Part shown: positions 6,408-13,110 of the stretch, piece by piece
Layout: the number at the start of each line of letters is the position of its first letter
Position numbering within the stretch: position 1 is the stretch's first letter
Assembly (NCBI GenBank): GCA_023393265.1
Contig: JAEWME010000017.1
Location: 1-15,843, forward strand
Length of the DNA: 15,843 bases
Source: Bacteroidota bacterium
GTDB taxonomy: Bacteria; Bacteroidota; Bacteroidia; Bacteroidales; Prolixibacteraceae
Direction: 5' to 3'
Translations under genes and position numbers: made by a program
Notes under the pieces: model-generated
What the model was told of the DNA's origin: nothing
The model's input: the letters and a program-made list of their open reading frames with translations, nothing else
Database searches by the model: none

Positions 6408-7898
6408 ATGCAAAAAGAGGTACTTATAATTGGCACTGGTTTGGGGGGATTAACTACAGCTTTACGGCTGGCGAGCAGAGGTTTTAGTGTCAAAATAGTT
6501 GAAAAGTATCATCGGGCCGGAGGCCGGTTGAACCTGCTTGAAAAAGATGGATTCAGGTTCGACATGGCCCCGACTTTTTTTAGCATGAGCTACGAGTTTC
6601 AGGAGTTAATAAAAGACTGCAGTATACCGATGCCGTTTGAGTTTGTAGAGCTCGATCCGCTCTATTCTGTGCATTTCGAAGGCGACAAGCGAAGTTATCT
6701 GATTTATAAAGATCTCCGAAGACTGGCGATTGAATTTCAGGAAATAGAACCCGATTTTGGCCGGAAAGTTGAGCGTTTTCTGAAAGCAGCCGGAGAAATT
6801 TACCACGACACGGAGAACATTGTCATTCACCGTAATTTTGATTCACTGGCGCAGTACCTGATGAAACTGACCACTGTTCCGCTCAAACATGCGCCCAAAA
6901 TGTTTTACTCGATGTGGCAGGAGATGGAGCGCAACTTTGAGTCGTTCGAGGTGAAAGTGATTTTTTCGCTGGTGGGTTTTTTCCTGGGTGCTACGCCCTT
7001 TGATACACCTGCTGTCTATACGCTCCTGAACTACACCGAACTGGTACACGACGGGTATTACAACGTGAAAGGCGGCATGTACAAAATTGTAGACGGCCTG
7101 CTTCGCGAACTCGAAAAACTTGGCGTTGAAATTTTTTACAATACTGAAATTGTGTATTATAAGGTTGATGATGGTGCTATTTCAGGCTTTACAGACACAT
7201 CCGGAAGAAACTGGACGGCTGATTTATTTGTAGTAAATGCCGATGCGGCCTGGTTTCGAGGATCGGTGATGAAACGGAAAGCTTTTTCGGAAGAGAAGCT
7301 TGATGAAAAGAAATGGACACTGGCGCCGCTGACGATTTATCTCGGCCTCGACACCAAAGTTCAGGGCATGTACCACCACAATTATTTCCTGAGAAGGAAT
7401 TTTAAGGAGTACGCCGGGAAAATTTTCAGGAATAAAATAAAACTCGATAAACCTTATTATTATGTGAACATTCAGTCAATTCATAATCCTGATTATGCCC
7501 CTCCGGGAAAAGAATGTATTTTTATCCTTTGTCCGGTGCCCGACTTGCGGTTCAAGCCCGATTGGAGTGATGACCAGGAAATCGCCGACAGCATTGTTGC
7601 CGATTTGAGCGAAAGAACCGGTTTTGATTTTAAGGCGCACACCGAAGTTCGGGTTGTACTGAATCCGCTTCAGTGGGAGAAAATGTTTGGGCTTTACAGG
7701 GGCAGTGGCCTTGGTTTGGCGCACGACCTGAACCAGGTTGGCGGTTTCAGGCCGAAGAACAAAGATGAAAAATTCGGAAATTTGTACTATGTTGGCGCGT
7801 CGACAGTTCCCGGAACCGGGTTGCCGATGACTGTAATCAGCTCGAAGCTGGTGACTGAAAGAATTTTGAAAGACCATGGATCTTTACAGAAAAAATAA
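6408..7898 (+). CDS. crtI: Phytoene desaturase CrtI
   Basis: This 496-residue FAD-dependent desaturase should convert phytoene to lycopene (or neurosporene) at the membrane. The N-terminal Rossmann motif is LIIGTGLGGLTTALRLASRG (6-25), followed by AGGRLN and FDMAPTFFSM. The C-terminal signature is YYVGASTVPGTGLPMTVISS (about 461-480), as in CrtI. The length is normal. The ATG at 6408 follows an A-rich leader (TAAACAA) typical of Bacteroidota starts. Its 3' end overlaps crtB by 23 bp, so the two are co-transcribed and probably translated together. Placement next to the phytoene synthase argues that this copy, not the one at 4831-6300, acts on phytoene. The number of desaturation steps cannot be read from sequence. 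Confidence 0.92.
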   Translation: MQKEVLIIGTGLGGLTTALRLASRGFSVKIVEKYHRAGGRLNLLEKDGFRFDMAPTFFSMSYEFQELIKDCSIPMPFEFVELDPLYSVHFEGDKRSYLIYKDLRRLAIEFQEIEPDFGRKVERFLKAAGEIYHDTENIVIHRNFDSLAQYLMKLTTVPLKHAPKMFYSMWQEMERNFESFEVKVIFSLVGFFLGATPFDTPAVYTLLNYTELVHDGYYNVKGGMYKIVDGLLRELEKLGVEIFYNTEIVYYKVDDGAISGFTDTSGRNWTADLFVVNADAAWFRGSVMKRKAFSEEKLDEKKWTLAPLTIYLGLDTKVQGMYHHNYFLRRNFKEYAGKIFRNKIKLDKPYYYVNIQSIHNPDYAPPGKECIFILCPVPDLRFKPDWSDDQEIADSIVADLSERTGFDFKAHTEVRVVLNPLQWEKMFGLYRGSGLGLAHDLNQVGGFRPKNKDEKFGNLYYVGASTVPGTGLPMTVISSKLVTERILKDHGSLQKK

Positions 7899-8709
7899 TC
7901 TCGATTGCAGCCGGATAACCACCCGCAATTACAGCACTTCCTTTTCGCTGGGAGTGCGGGTTTTGAGTGTGAAATACCGCGAAGGTATTTACAGCATTTA
8001 TGGTTTTGTGCGCTACGCCGACGAGATTGTCGATACCTTTTTCGATCAGGACCAACGCACCATTTTTAAAGAGTTCAGGCACGAAACATTCAAGGCCATT
8101 GAGCGTGGCTTCAGCATTAACCCGATTATTGATAGTTTTCAGCATGCCGTTCGAAAATACAGCATTGATTTCGAACTGGTTGAATCATTCCTAACCAGCA
8201 TGGAGATGGATCTCGACCACGACACCTATTCAAGCGAACTGCTTAAAAAATACATCTACGGTTCGGCTGAAGTGGTTGGCCTGATGTGCCTGCGTGTATT
8301 CTATTACAACGAACCAAAAAAATACGACGAGTTGGTTATTCCGGCCAGAAAGCTCGGACAAGCATTTCAGAAAGTGAACTTTTTGCGCGATGCACACGAT
8401 GATTACAAGAAAAAGGGCCGCATTTATTTTGATAACATCGATTTTGACAATTTCACCGAGGAAACGAAGCGACAACTGGAGGCTGAAATTGAAGCCGATT
8501 TCAGAGAATCGATGATAGGTATCAGGCAATTGAAAAAGCAGGTTCGTTTTGGTGTTTACCTCGCCTATACCTATTACACGCATCTCCTGAAGGAAATCAA
8601 AAAAGCGCGCCCCGATGATATCATGCGGAAGCGCTACCGCGTTACTAATACCCGAAAAAGTTACCTCCTAGCCAGTGCATATCTGAAAAACACGCTCAAC
8701 ATGCTCTGA
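7876..8709 (+). CDS. crtB: Phytoene synthase CrtB
   Basis: This 277-residue squalene/phytoene synthase condenses two geranylgeranyl diphosphates into phytoene. The first Asp-rich motif is YADEIVD (D49 and D53), preceded by TSFSLGVRVL. The second is RDAHDD (D172 and D176) in NFLRDAHDDYKKKGRIYF. Both metal-binding sites are therefore intact. The segment YGSAEVVGLM (128-137) matches the conserved YCxxVAGxVG region in position, though the Cys is replaced. The length is typical of Bacteroidota CrtB. The ATG at 7876 lies inside the end of crtI in another frame. No obvious terminator follows, and a 99-bp gap separates it from lpxK. The GGPP supply must come from a gene outside the window. Confidence 0.93.
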   Translation: MDLYRKNNLDCSRITTRNYSTSFSLGVRVLSVKYREGIYSIYGFVRYADEIVDTFFDQDQRTIFKEFRHETFKAIERGFSINPIIDSFQHAVRKYSIDFELVESFLTSMEMDLDHDTYSSELLKKYIYGSAEVVGLMCLRVFYYNEPKKYDELVIPARKLGQAFQKVNFLRDAHDDYKKKGRIYFDNIDFDNFTEETKRQLEAEIEADFRESMIGIRQLKKQVRFGVYLAYTYYTHLLKEIKKARPDDIMRKRYRVTNTRKSYLLASAYLKNTLNML

Positions 8710-8775
8710 TATTAACTAAACTGCATTTCAGGCATTGAACTCTTTTGTTGATTCGGTTCCCTCCTCATTTTTTCC

Positions 8776-8783
8776 TATTTTCG
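8776..8783 (+). promoter_or_regulatory. Possible minus-7 box for lpxK
   Basis: TATTTTCG is a near match to the Bacteroidota minus-7 consensus TAnnTTTG, 25 bp before the lpxK ATG at 8809. A TTTTGTTG element lies at 8743-8750, but its distance is longer than the usual 19-20 bp. The lpxK operon could also be read through from crtIB. Confidence 0.3.
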
Positions 8784-8808
8784 TGTTCAATTTTTGGGAA
8801 ATTTCATC

Positions 8809-9912
8809 ATGTTTAAGTTTATTCTTTATCCGTTTTCTGCTATTTATGGTTTGGTTGTTTCGCTCCGGAACTTCCTTTACGACTACAAAATTTTCAAATC
8901 ACATGAGTTTGAGGTGCCGGTTATTTCGATTGGCAATATCACCGTCGGCGGAACGGGCAAAACGCCGCACACCGAATACCTGGTAGAGCTTTTGAGAAAG
9001 CAGTTCAATGTGACGACCATCAGCAGGGGATACAAACGCAAAACGAAAGGTTTTCTGGAGGTAAGCAATACTTCCGTTGCTCCAGAAGTGGGCGACGAAC
9101 CGCTCCAAATCAAATCGAAATTTCCGGAAGTACAGGTAGTTGTTGACGAAAAACGGGTTCATGCGATACGGAAAGTGATGGCCGACGAGAACCTAAAGTC
9201 GCCCGATGTGGTTTTGCTCGACGACGCCTTTCAGCACCGCAGCGTAACGCCGGGGATCAACATTTTGCTGATCGATTTCAACCGTCCGATCGATAAAGAC
9301 ATACTGCTTCCGGCAGGGCGGCTACGCGAAGCACGCTGGCAGATGCGCCGCGCCAATGTGATCATCTATACCAAATGTCCGCAGGAAATTTCGCCAATTA
9401 CCCGGAGAATACTGATGAAAGATGTGGCGTTGAAGCCATATCAGACCCTGTTTTTCACCACGATGGTTTATCAGCCGTTACAGCCAGTTTTTTCTGAAGC
9501 GGCTATTCCGACACCGCTGTTGGCGAGCGATAAAGTGAGCGTTTTGCTATTGACAGGAATTGCCAATCCGGAGCATTTGCGGAAATATTTAAGTCATTTT
9601 TCAGAAGAAATATCAGAAATTAAGTTCCCCGATCATCATAACTTTAACAGCGCCAATATTCAGCAAATTGAGCAAAAGTTTGCAGCCATTGGCTCGGAAA
9701 ATAAGATCATTATCACAACCGAGAAAGATTCGATGCGACTGAAAGACATGGATTTGTCGCCTGCGATGAAAGCCCGGATGTTCTATATCCCTTTGAAAAT
9801 AAAATTCCTCGACAGCGAGGGTAAAAACTTTGACGATAAAATTGTGACCTATGTTAGAGAAAATAAAAGCAACCGCGACTTACATAAGCGAAAGAATAAA
9901 AAAGCCAATTGA
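8809..9912 (+). CDS. lpxK: Tetraacyldisaccharide 4'-kinase LpxK
   Basis: This 367-residue inner-membrane kinase phosphorylates the 4' position of the lipid A disaccharide precursor in the Raetz pathway. An N-terminal membrane helix (about 5-20) precedes the P-loop ISIGNITVGGTGKTP (K51). SRGYKRKT, VGDEP (Asp96) and LLDDAFQHR (Asp138-Asp139) are the conserved LpxK elements. The two Asp residues fall at the same numbers as in the Aquifex enzyme, as far as I recall. The ATG at 8809 is chosen. An earlier in-frame TTG at 8794 would add five residues of poor fit. The basic, Lys-rich C-terminal tail runs 62 bp into punA, an unusually long overlap. Lipid A synthesis confirms a Gram-negative outer membrane. 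Confidence 0.95.
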   Translation: MFKFILYPFSAIYGLVVSLRNFLYDYKIFKSHEFEVPVISIGNITVGGTGKTPHTEYLVELLRKQFNVTTISRGYKRKTKGFLEVSNTSVAPEVGDEPLQIKSKFPEVQVVVDEKRVHAIRKVMADENLKSPDVVLLDDAFQHRSVTPGINILLIDFNRPIDKDILLPAGRLREARWQMRRANVIIYTKCPQEISPITRRILMKDVALKPYQTLFFTTMVYQPLQPVFSEAAIPTPLLASDKVSVLLLTGIANPEHLRKYLSHFSEEISEIKFPDHHNFNSANIQQIEQKFAAIGSENKIIITTEKDSMRLKDMDLSPAMKARMFYIPLKIKFLDSEGKNFDDKIVTYVRENKSNRDLHKRKNKKAN

Positions 9913-10663
9913 TGCCGGCATTATCCTCGGTTCGGGGCTTGGTGGTCTGGCCAAAGAAATCGATATTGAACTGACGATTCCGTACGAGGAAATTCCCGAT
10001 TTTCCAGTTTCAACTGTCGAAGGTCATTCAGGAAAGTTGATTTTTGGCAAGCTTGGTGGTAAAAACGTGCTGGCCATGCAGGGGCGTTTTCATTATTACG
10101 AAGGGTACTCGATGAAGGAAGTTACTTTTCCGGTTCGCGTGATGAAGCTGATGGGCATTGAGACCTTGTTTGTGTCCAATGCTTCGGGAGGACTAAATCC
10201 AAACTACAAAGTGGGAGAAATCGTCTTCATCAAAGATCATATCAATTTCTTTCCGGAGCACCCGTTGCGTGGCAAAAATCTCGAAGAACTGGGTCCGCGT
10301 TTTCCCGACATGAGCCAGACTTATGATGCCAAACTGCGAGAGCAGGCAAAGGCTATCGCTGCAAAGAATGGCATCAAGGTTACCGAAGGTGTGTATGTTG
10401 GTGTCTCCGGCCCAACGTTCGAGACTCCGGCTGAATACCTCATGTTTCGTCACCTTGGCGCCGATGTGGTTGGCATGTCAACCGTTCCTGAAGTGATTGT
10501 CGCCCGGCACATGGGCATGACTGTTTTCGGCATTTCGATTGTTACAGACAGCGGTGTACCAGGCCAAATTGTCGAAATCTCGCACGAAGAAGTTCAGGAA
10601 GTGGCAGCAAAAGCTGAGCCCAACATGACTTTGATTATGAAAGAACTGGTTGCTGGTTTATAA
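9851..10663 (+). CDS. punA: Purine nucleoside phosphorylase, trimeric type I
   Basis: This 270-residue cytosolic enzyme splits purine nucleosides with phosphate to base and ribose-1-phosphate in purine salvage. Visible family motifs are LGSGLGG (26-32), VEGHSG (56-61), QGRFHYYEGY (77-86, phosphate and ribose contacts), SNASGGLN (109-116), GPTFETPAEY (187-196, with the purine-contacting Glu191) and VVGMSTVPE (206-214). The position matching Asn243 of human PNP is Asp233 (VTDSG), which may widen base specificity. The ATG at 9851 begins at the standard N-terminal helix (LEKIKATATYI) and lies inside the lpxK tail. The GNAT gene follows after 5 bp. Placement after lpxK is common in Bacteroidota. 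Confidence 0.95.
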   Translation: MLEKIKATATYISERIKKPIDAGIILGSGLGGLAKEIDIELTIPYEEIPDFPVSTVEGHSGKLIFGKLGGKNVLAMQGRFHYYEGYSMKEVTFPVRVMKLMGIETLFVSNASGGLNPNYKVGEIVFIKDHINFFPEHPLRGKNLEELGPRFPDMSQTYDAKLREQAKAIAAKNGIKVTEGVYVGVSGPTFETPAEYLMFRHLGADVVGMSTVPEVIVARHMGMTVFGISIVTDSGVPGQIVEISHEEVQEVAAKAEPNMTLIMKELVAGL

Positions 10664-10668
10664 ACTAC

Positions 10669-11190
10669 ATGATGAACTCGCCTGCTGTTTACAAGCAAAT
10701 CCCTGTCAAAACCTGGTTCCTGATTTTTGAAGGCACTTTGCCCGACATTTCTTCTTTCGGCGAAGTTCGGTTAGAACATTGGAAAAACCCGGATGTCGAT
10801 GAATATCTTGAACTTTACAAGGAAGTTGGTGAAGCCTGGGGATGGACAGGCCGCTTGCTGAAAACCCGCGATGAGCTTGAACTTATCCTGAATTCAGCAA
10901 ACAATGAAGTTTGGCTTTTCAGGATCGAAAGTGAAGTGGCTGGTTTCTTTGAATTAATTCGTCAGGATAGGAAAACAGAAATTGTCTACCTTGGCCTGAA
11001 ACCTGAATGGATTGGAAGGGGACTGGGACAAAAACTGATCAGGGCGGCCATTGCAAAAGCCGGACAAAACGGCGAAAAAGTTTGGCTGCATACCTGCGAG
11101 TGCGACCATGCTTCGGCACTTCAGGCATACCAGAAAGCCGGTTTTAAAATTGAGAAAGAAAGTATTTCGCTGGAATATTATCCTGACTGA
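10669..11190 (+). CDS. GNAT family N-acetyltransferase
   Basis: This is a 173-residue acetyl-CoA-dependent acetyltransferase of unknown substrate. The acetyl-CoA loop is in VYLGLKPEWIGRGLGQKLI (about 115-133), with the R/Q-x-x-G-x-G pattern as GRGLGQ. The later ALQAYQKAGF (about 152-161) is the usual GNAT motif B region. The first 80 residues, including KEVGEAWGWTGRL, resemble Bacteroidota GNAT proteins whose substrate is not known. It starts at ATG 10669, with a second ATG directly after it at 10672. It sits 5 bp after punA and 2 bp before the PLP enzyme, so it is within the operon. Acetylation of a small amine or amino acid is plausible but not shown. Confidence 0.88.
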   Translation: MMNSPAVYKQIPVKTWFLIFEGTLPDISSFGEVRLEHWKNPDVDEYLELYKEVGEAWGWTGRLLKTRDELELILNSANNEVWLFRIESEVAGFFELIRQDRKTEIVYLGLKPEWIGRGLGQKLIRAAIAKAGQNGEKVWLHTCECDHASALQAYQKAGFKIEKESISLEYYPD

Positions 11191-11192
11191 AT

Positions 11193-12140
11193 ATGAATAC
11201 GCTACCAACTTTTGATGACATTAAAAAGGCGCATGAACGCATTCTTCCATACATTCACCGAACGCCGGTAATGACTTCTAAAAGCATCAATGAAATTGTT
11301 GGTGCGGAGCTTTTTTTTAAATGCGAGAACCTGCAAAAAGTGGGTGCATTCAAGTTTCGGGGTGCCTGTAACTCGGTTTTTGCGCTCTCTCCCAAAGAAG
11401 CAAAAGGCGGAGTCTGCACTCACTCTTCAGGAAACCACGCTGCCGCACTGGCACTGCCCGCCCGAATGCGCGGTATTCCGGCTTATATCGTGATGCCCGA
11501 AAACGCTCCTGAAATCAAGAAAAAAGCAGTGGCTGGCTACGGCGCCCAAATTACTTTTTGCGAACCAACTCAGGCTGCAAGAGAATCCACTCTGGCTGAG
11601 GTAGCCCGGAAGACTGGCGCAACCGAAATTCATCCGTACAATTATTTCAATGTGATTTGCGGGCAAGGCACTGCGGCAAAAGAACTGATCGAAGATGCTG
11701 GCGCGCTTGAAGTCGTGATGGCTCCGGTTGGCGGTGGCGGCTTGCTTAGTGGCACAGCCCTTTCGACCAAAGCATTGTTGCCCAATGCCTGCGTTATCGC
11801 TGCTGAACCTGCCGGTGCCGACGATGCTTTTCGCTCGTTTTACAGCAAAACTCTGCACCCTTCTGTTTCGCCCAAAACCATTGCCGATGGATTGCTGACC
11901 TCACTCGGCTCGCTCACCTTTCCACTGGTTTTGGCAAATGTCGACCAAATTGTAACCGTTTCAGAAGATGGTATTGTTGCAGCCATGCGAATGATTTGGG
12001 AGCGCATGAAAATCATCATCGAACCCTCGTCGGCAGTTCCGCTGGCAGCAATCCTCGAAAACAAGTTCGATTTTGAAGGGCAAAAAATTGGTATCATTCT
12101 CAGTGGCGGAAATGTAGATTTGGGCAAGCTACCGTTTTAA
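11193..12140 (+). CDS. PLP-dependent serine racemase / threonine-serine dehydratase family enzyme
   Basis: This 315-residue fold type II PLP enzyme has no ACT regulatory domain. The Schiff-base lysine is K54 in GAFKFRGA. The PLP phosphate loop is VGGGGLLSG (179-187), and SGGNVDL closes the active site. THSSGNH carries Ser79 at the place of human serine racemase Ser84, where threonine deaminases usually have Ala. AAEPAGADDA (E205, A209, D211) matches the divalent-cation site of serine racemases. ERMKIIIEPSS and the IPAYIVMPENAP segment also resemble eukaryotic serine racemase closely. It therefore probably interconverts L- and D-serine and/or eliminates ammonia from serine, threonine or 3-hydroxyaspartate. 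The ATG at 11193 lies 2 bp after the GNAT stop. It is the last gene of the operon, followed by a terminator. Confidence 0.88.
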   Translation: MNTLPTFDDIKKAHERILPYIHRTPVMTSKSINEIVGAELFFKCENLQKVGAFKFRGACNSVFALSPKEAKGGVCTHSSGNHAAALALPARMRGIPAYIVMPENAPEIKKKAVAGYGAQITFCEPTQAARESTLAEVARKTGATEIHPYNYFNVICGQGTAAKELIEDAGALEVVMAPVGGGGLLSGTALSTKALLPNACVIAAEPAGADDAFRSFYSKTLHPSVSPKTIADGLLTSLGSLTFPLVLANVDQIVTVSEDGIVAAMRMIWERMKIIIEPSSAVPLAAILENKFDFEGQKIGIILSGGNVDLGKLPF

Positions 12141-12154
12141 ATTCATTTTACGAA

Positions 12155-12179
12155 AAAGTCCGGCCAATGACCGGACTTT
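12155..12179. terminator. Bidirectional intrinsic terminator
   Basis: A perfect 9-bp stem AAAGTCCGG / CCGGACTTT (arms 12155-12163 and 12171-12179) has a 7-nt loop and lies between two convergent genes. For the leftward gene the stem runs into a T5 tract. For the rightward operon the tail CAATTTAAT is weaker. It probably serves both. Confidence 0.8.
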
Positions 12180-12212
12180 CAATTTAATAAATCAGAGGGA
12201 AATCATTTTTAT

Positions 12213-12686
12213 CTAATTTTCTTTTGAAGTTCGCCCACCATGGTCGCCAATCAACAACCACTTTCCTTCTTTTTTCATCAGAATGTCGGTCCAGGTTCCC
12301 ATATTATTGGAGGTTTTCCCGGTTTCGGTGTTTTTATCTACTTCAGCGTAACTGTAGTGCACGTATGCAAATTCGCCCTTCACCCAAATGGCAAGCGGGG
12401 TAATGGTGTAAACAAGCACTTTGTGGTTTTTGGATCCGTATTCGACCCATTTACTGGTGTTCGCTTTACTCTCGGGTACTGGCGACTGGTTGTCCCAGCC
12501 TTTGTAGCTTTCGTCGAAGTAGGCCAAAAAGGCCTGAGCGTCGCCCGAAGCAGCGGCAGCCCAGTACTTTTCAACTCCGGACCAAACATCTTTTTGTTCG
12601 TTGCTCCATTCCTGGGCCAGTACCGAATGAGCAAAATTTGTTGCTGTCAGAACGAAAATCACAAGGAAAAAATAAATCCGTTTCAT
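12213..12686 (-). CDS. Secreted NTF2-like (SnoaL/DUF4440-type) protein
   Basis: This is a 157-residue protein with a signal peptide (MKRIYFFLVIFVLTATNF then HSVLAQ, cleavage near residue 25). The mature part is one NTF2-like cone-shaped domain. An opening helix is followed by VEKYWAAAASGDAQAFLAYF (37-56) and a beta-rich half ending in TWTDILMKKEGKWLLIGDHGG, which is the DUF4440/SnoaL pattern. No conserved catalytic set can be assigned, so a ligand-binding or small hydrolase role remains open. It is a single-gene unit with its own terminator at 12155-12179. Its promoter should lie above 12690, but I see no convincing box. Confidence 0.85.
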   Translation of the reverse strand: MKRIYFFLVIFVLTATNFAHSVLAQEWSNEQKDVWSGVEKYWAAAASGDAQAFLAYFDESYKGWDNQSPVPESKANTSKWVEYGSKNHKVLVYTITPLAIWVKGEFAYVHYSYAEVDKNTETGKTSNNMGTWTDILMKKEGKWLLIGDHGGRTSKEN

Positions 12687-13110
12687 AATCGTAATTTTTA
12701 GGTTAATAAATAAAACCGGTATTTATATCGGGTTAAACGACAATCGGCAAAGGCTATCAAGCTGCGAGTCGTACTTTCGCAACTGAGCTAGTTGATAAAT
12801 TGTTCTTTTTTTAACCTTTTTTTCCCTGTCTGTCCGGAAGGATTCCGGATCTATTCCGATCTGAGTTGACCGGAAATCGCCTGCGCAAAGTAAAGGACAT
12901 TCAACTCTTATATTTGTTCACGGTGATCGAAATAAATTGATTATGAGCTATTAATATGTTCTGTTTATGAAATTGTTTTGCTTTTTTCCGAAGAGGATTT
13001 TAATTGATCCCGAATTTAGCTTCTCAGACTGTGCTTTCCCAGATATCCTGCTGTTGCTGAAAATTTGGTATATTTATCTACTTTTGACTTTCCCAGAGAA
13101 ATTGAAACAA
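12687..13110. other. 424-bp non-coding divergent gap with inverted repeats
   Basis: No credible gene is present. The spacer holds the 5' regions of the leftward NTF2-like gene and the rightward T9SS-tail gene. It contains an imperfect inverted repeat at 12755-12797 (TATCAA/TTGATA outer arms, GCT/AGC and GCGA/TCGC inner arms). T-rich DNA follows at about 12805-12825. A tight hairpin TCCGGAA-GGA-TTCCGGA lies at 12833-12849. Frame 12967-13110 is open into the next gene but contains its promoter box, so it is probably leader or upstream DNA. Confidence 0.5.
13079..13086 (+). promoter_or_regulatory. Minus-7 promoter box for the T9SS-tail protein
   Basis: TACTTTTG matches the Bacteroidota consensus TAnnTTTG exactly. 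It would start transcription near 13092 and give a leader of about 20 nt before the ATG at 13111. A TTG at 13054-13056 may be the minus-33 element, though the 22-bp spacing is slightly long. The box supports 13111, not 12967, as the start. Confidence 0.5.

Noticed and set aside
12700..12745. Partial palindrome around ACCGGT with TAAATA/TATTTA flanks upstream of the NTF2-like gene
   Set aside because: The arms are offset by a three-base bulge in AT-rich DNA and no promoter box lies in register with it.
12967..13110. In-frame N-terminal extension of the T9SS-tail protein (extra 48 codons)
   Set aside because: The extension would bury the signal peptide in the chain, and it contains an exact TAnnTTTG promoter box 25 bp before the better ATG at 13111.
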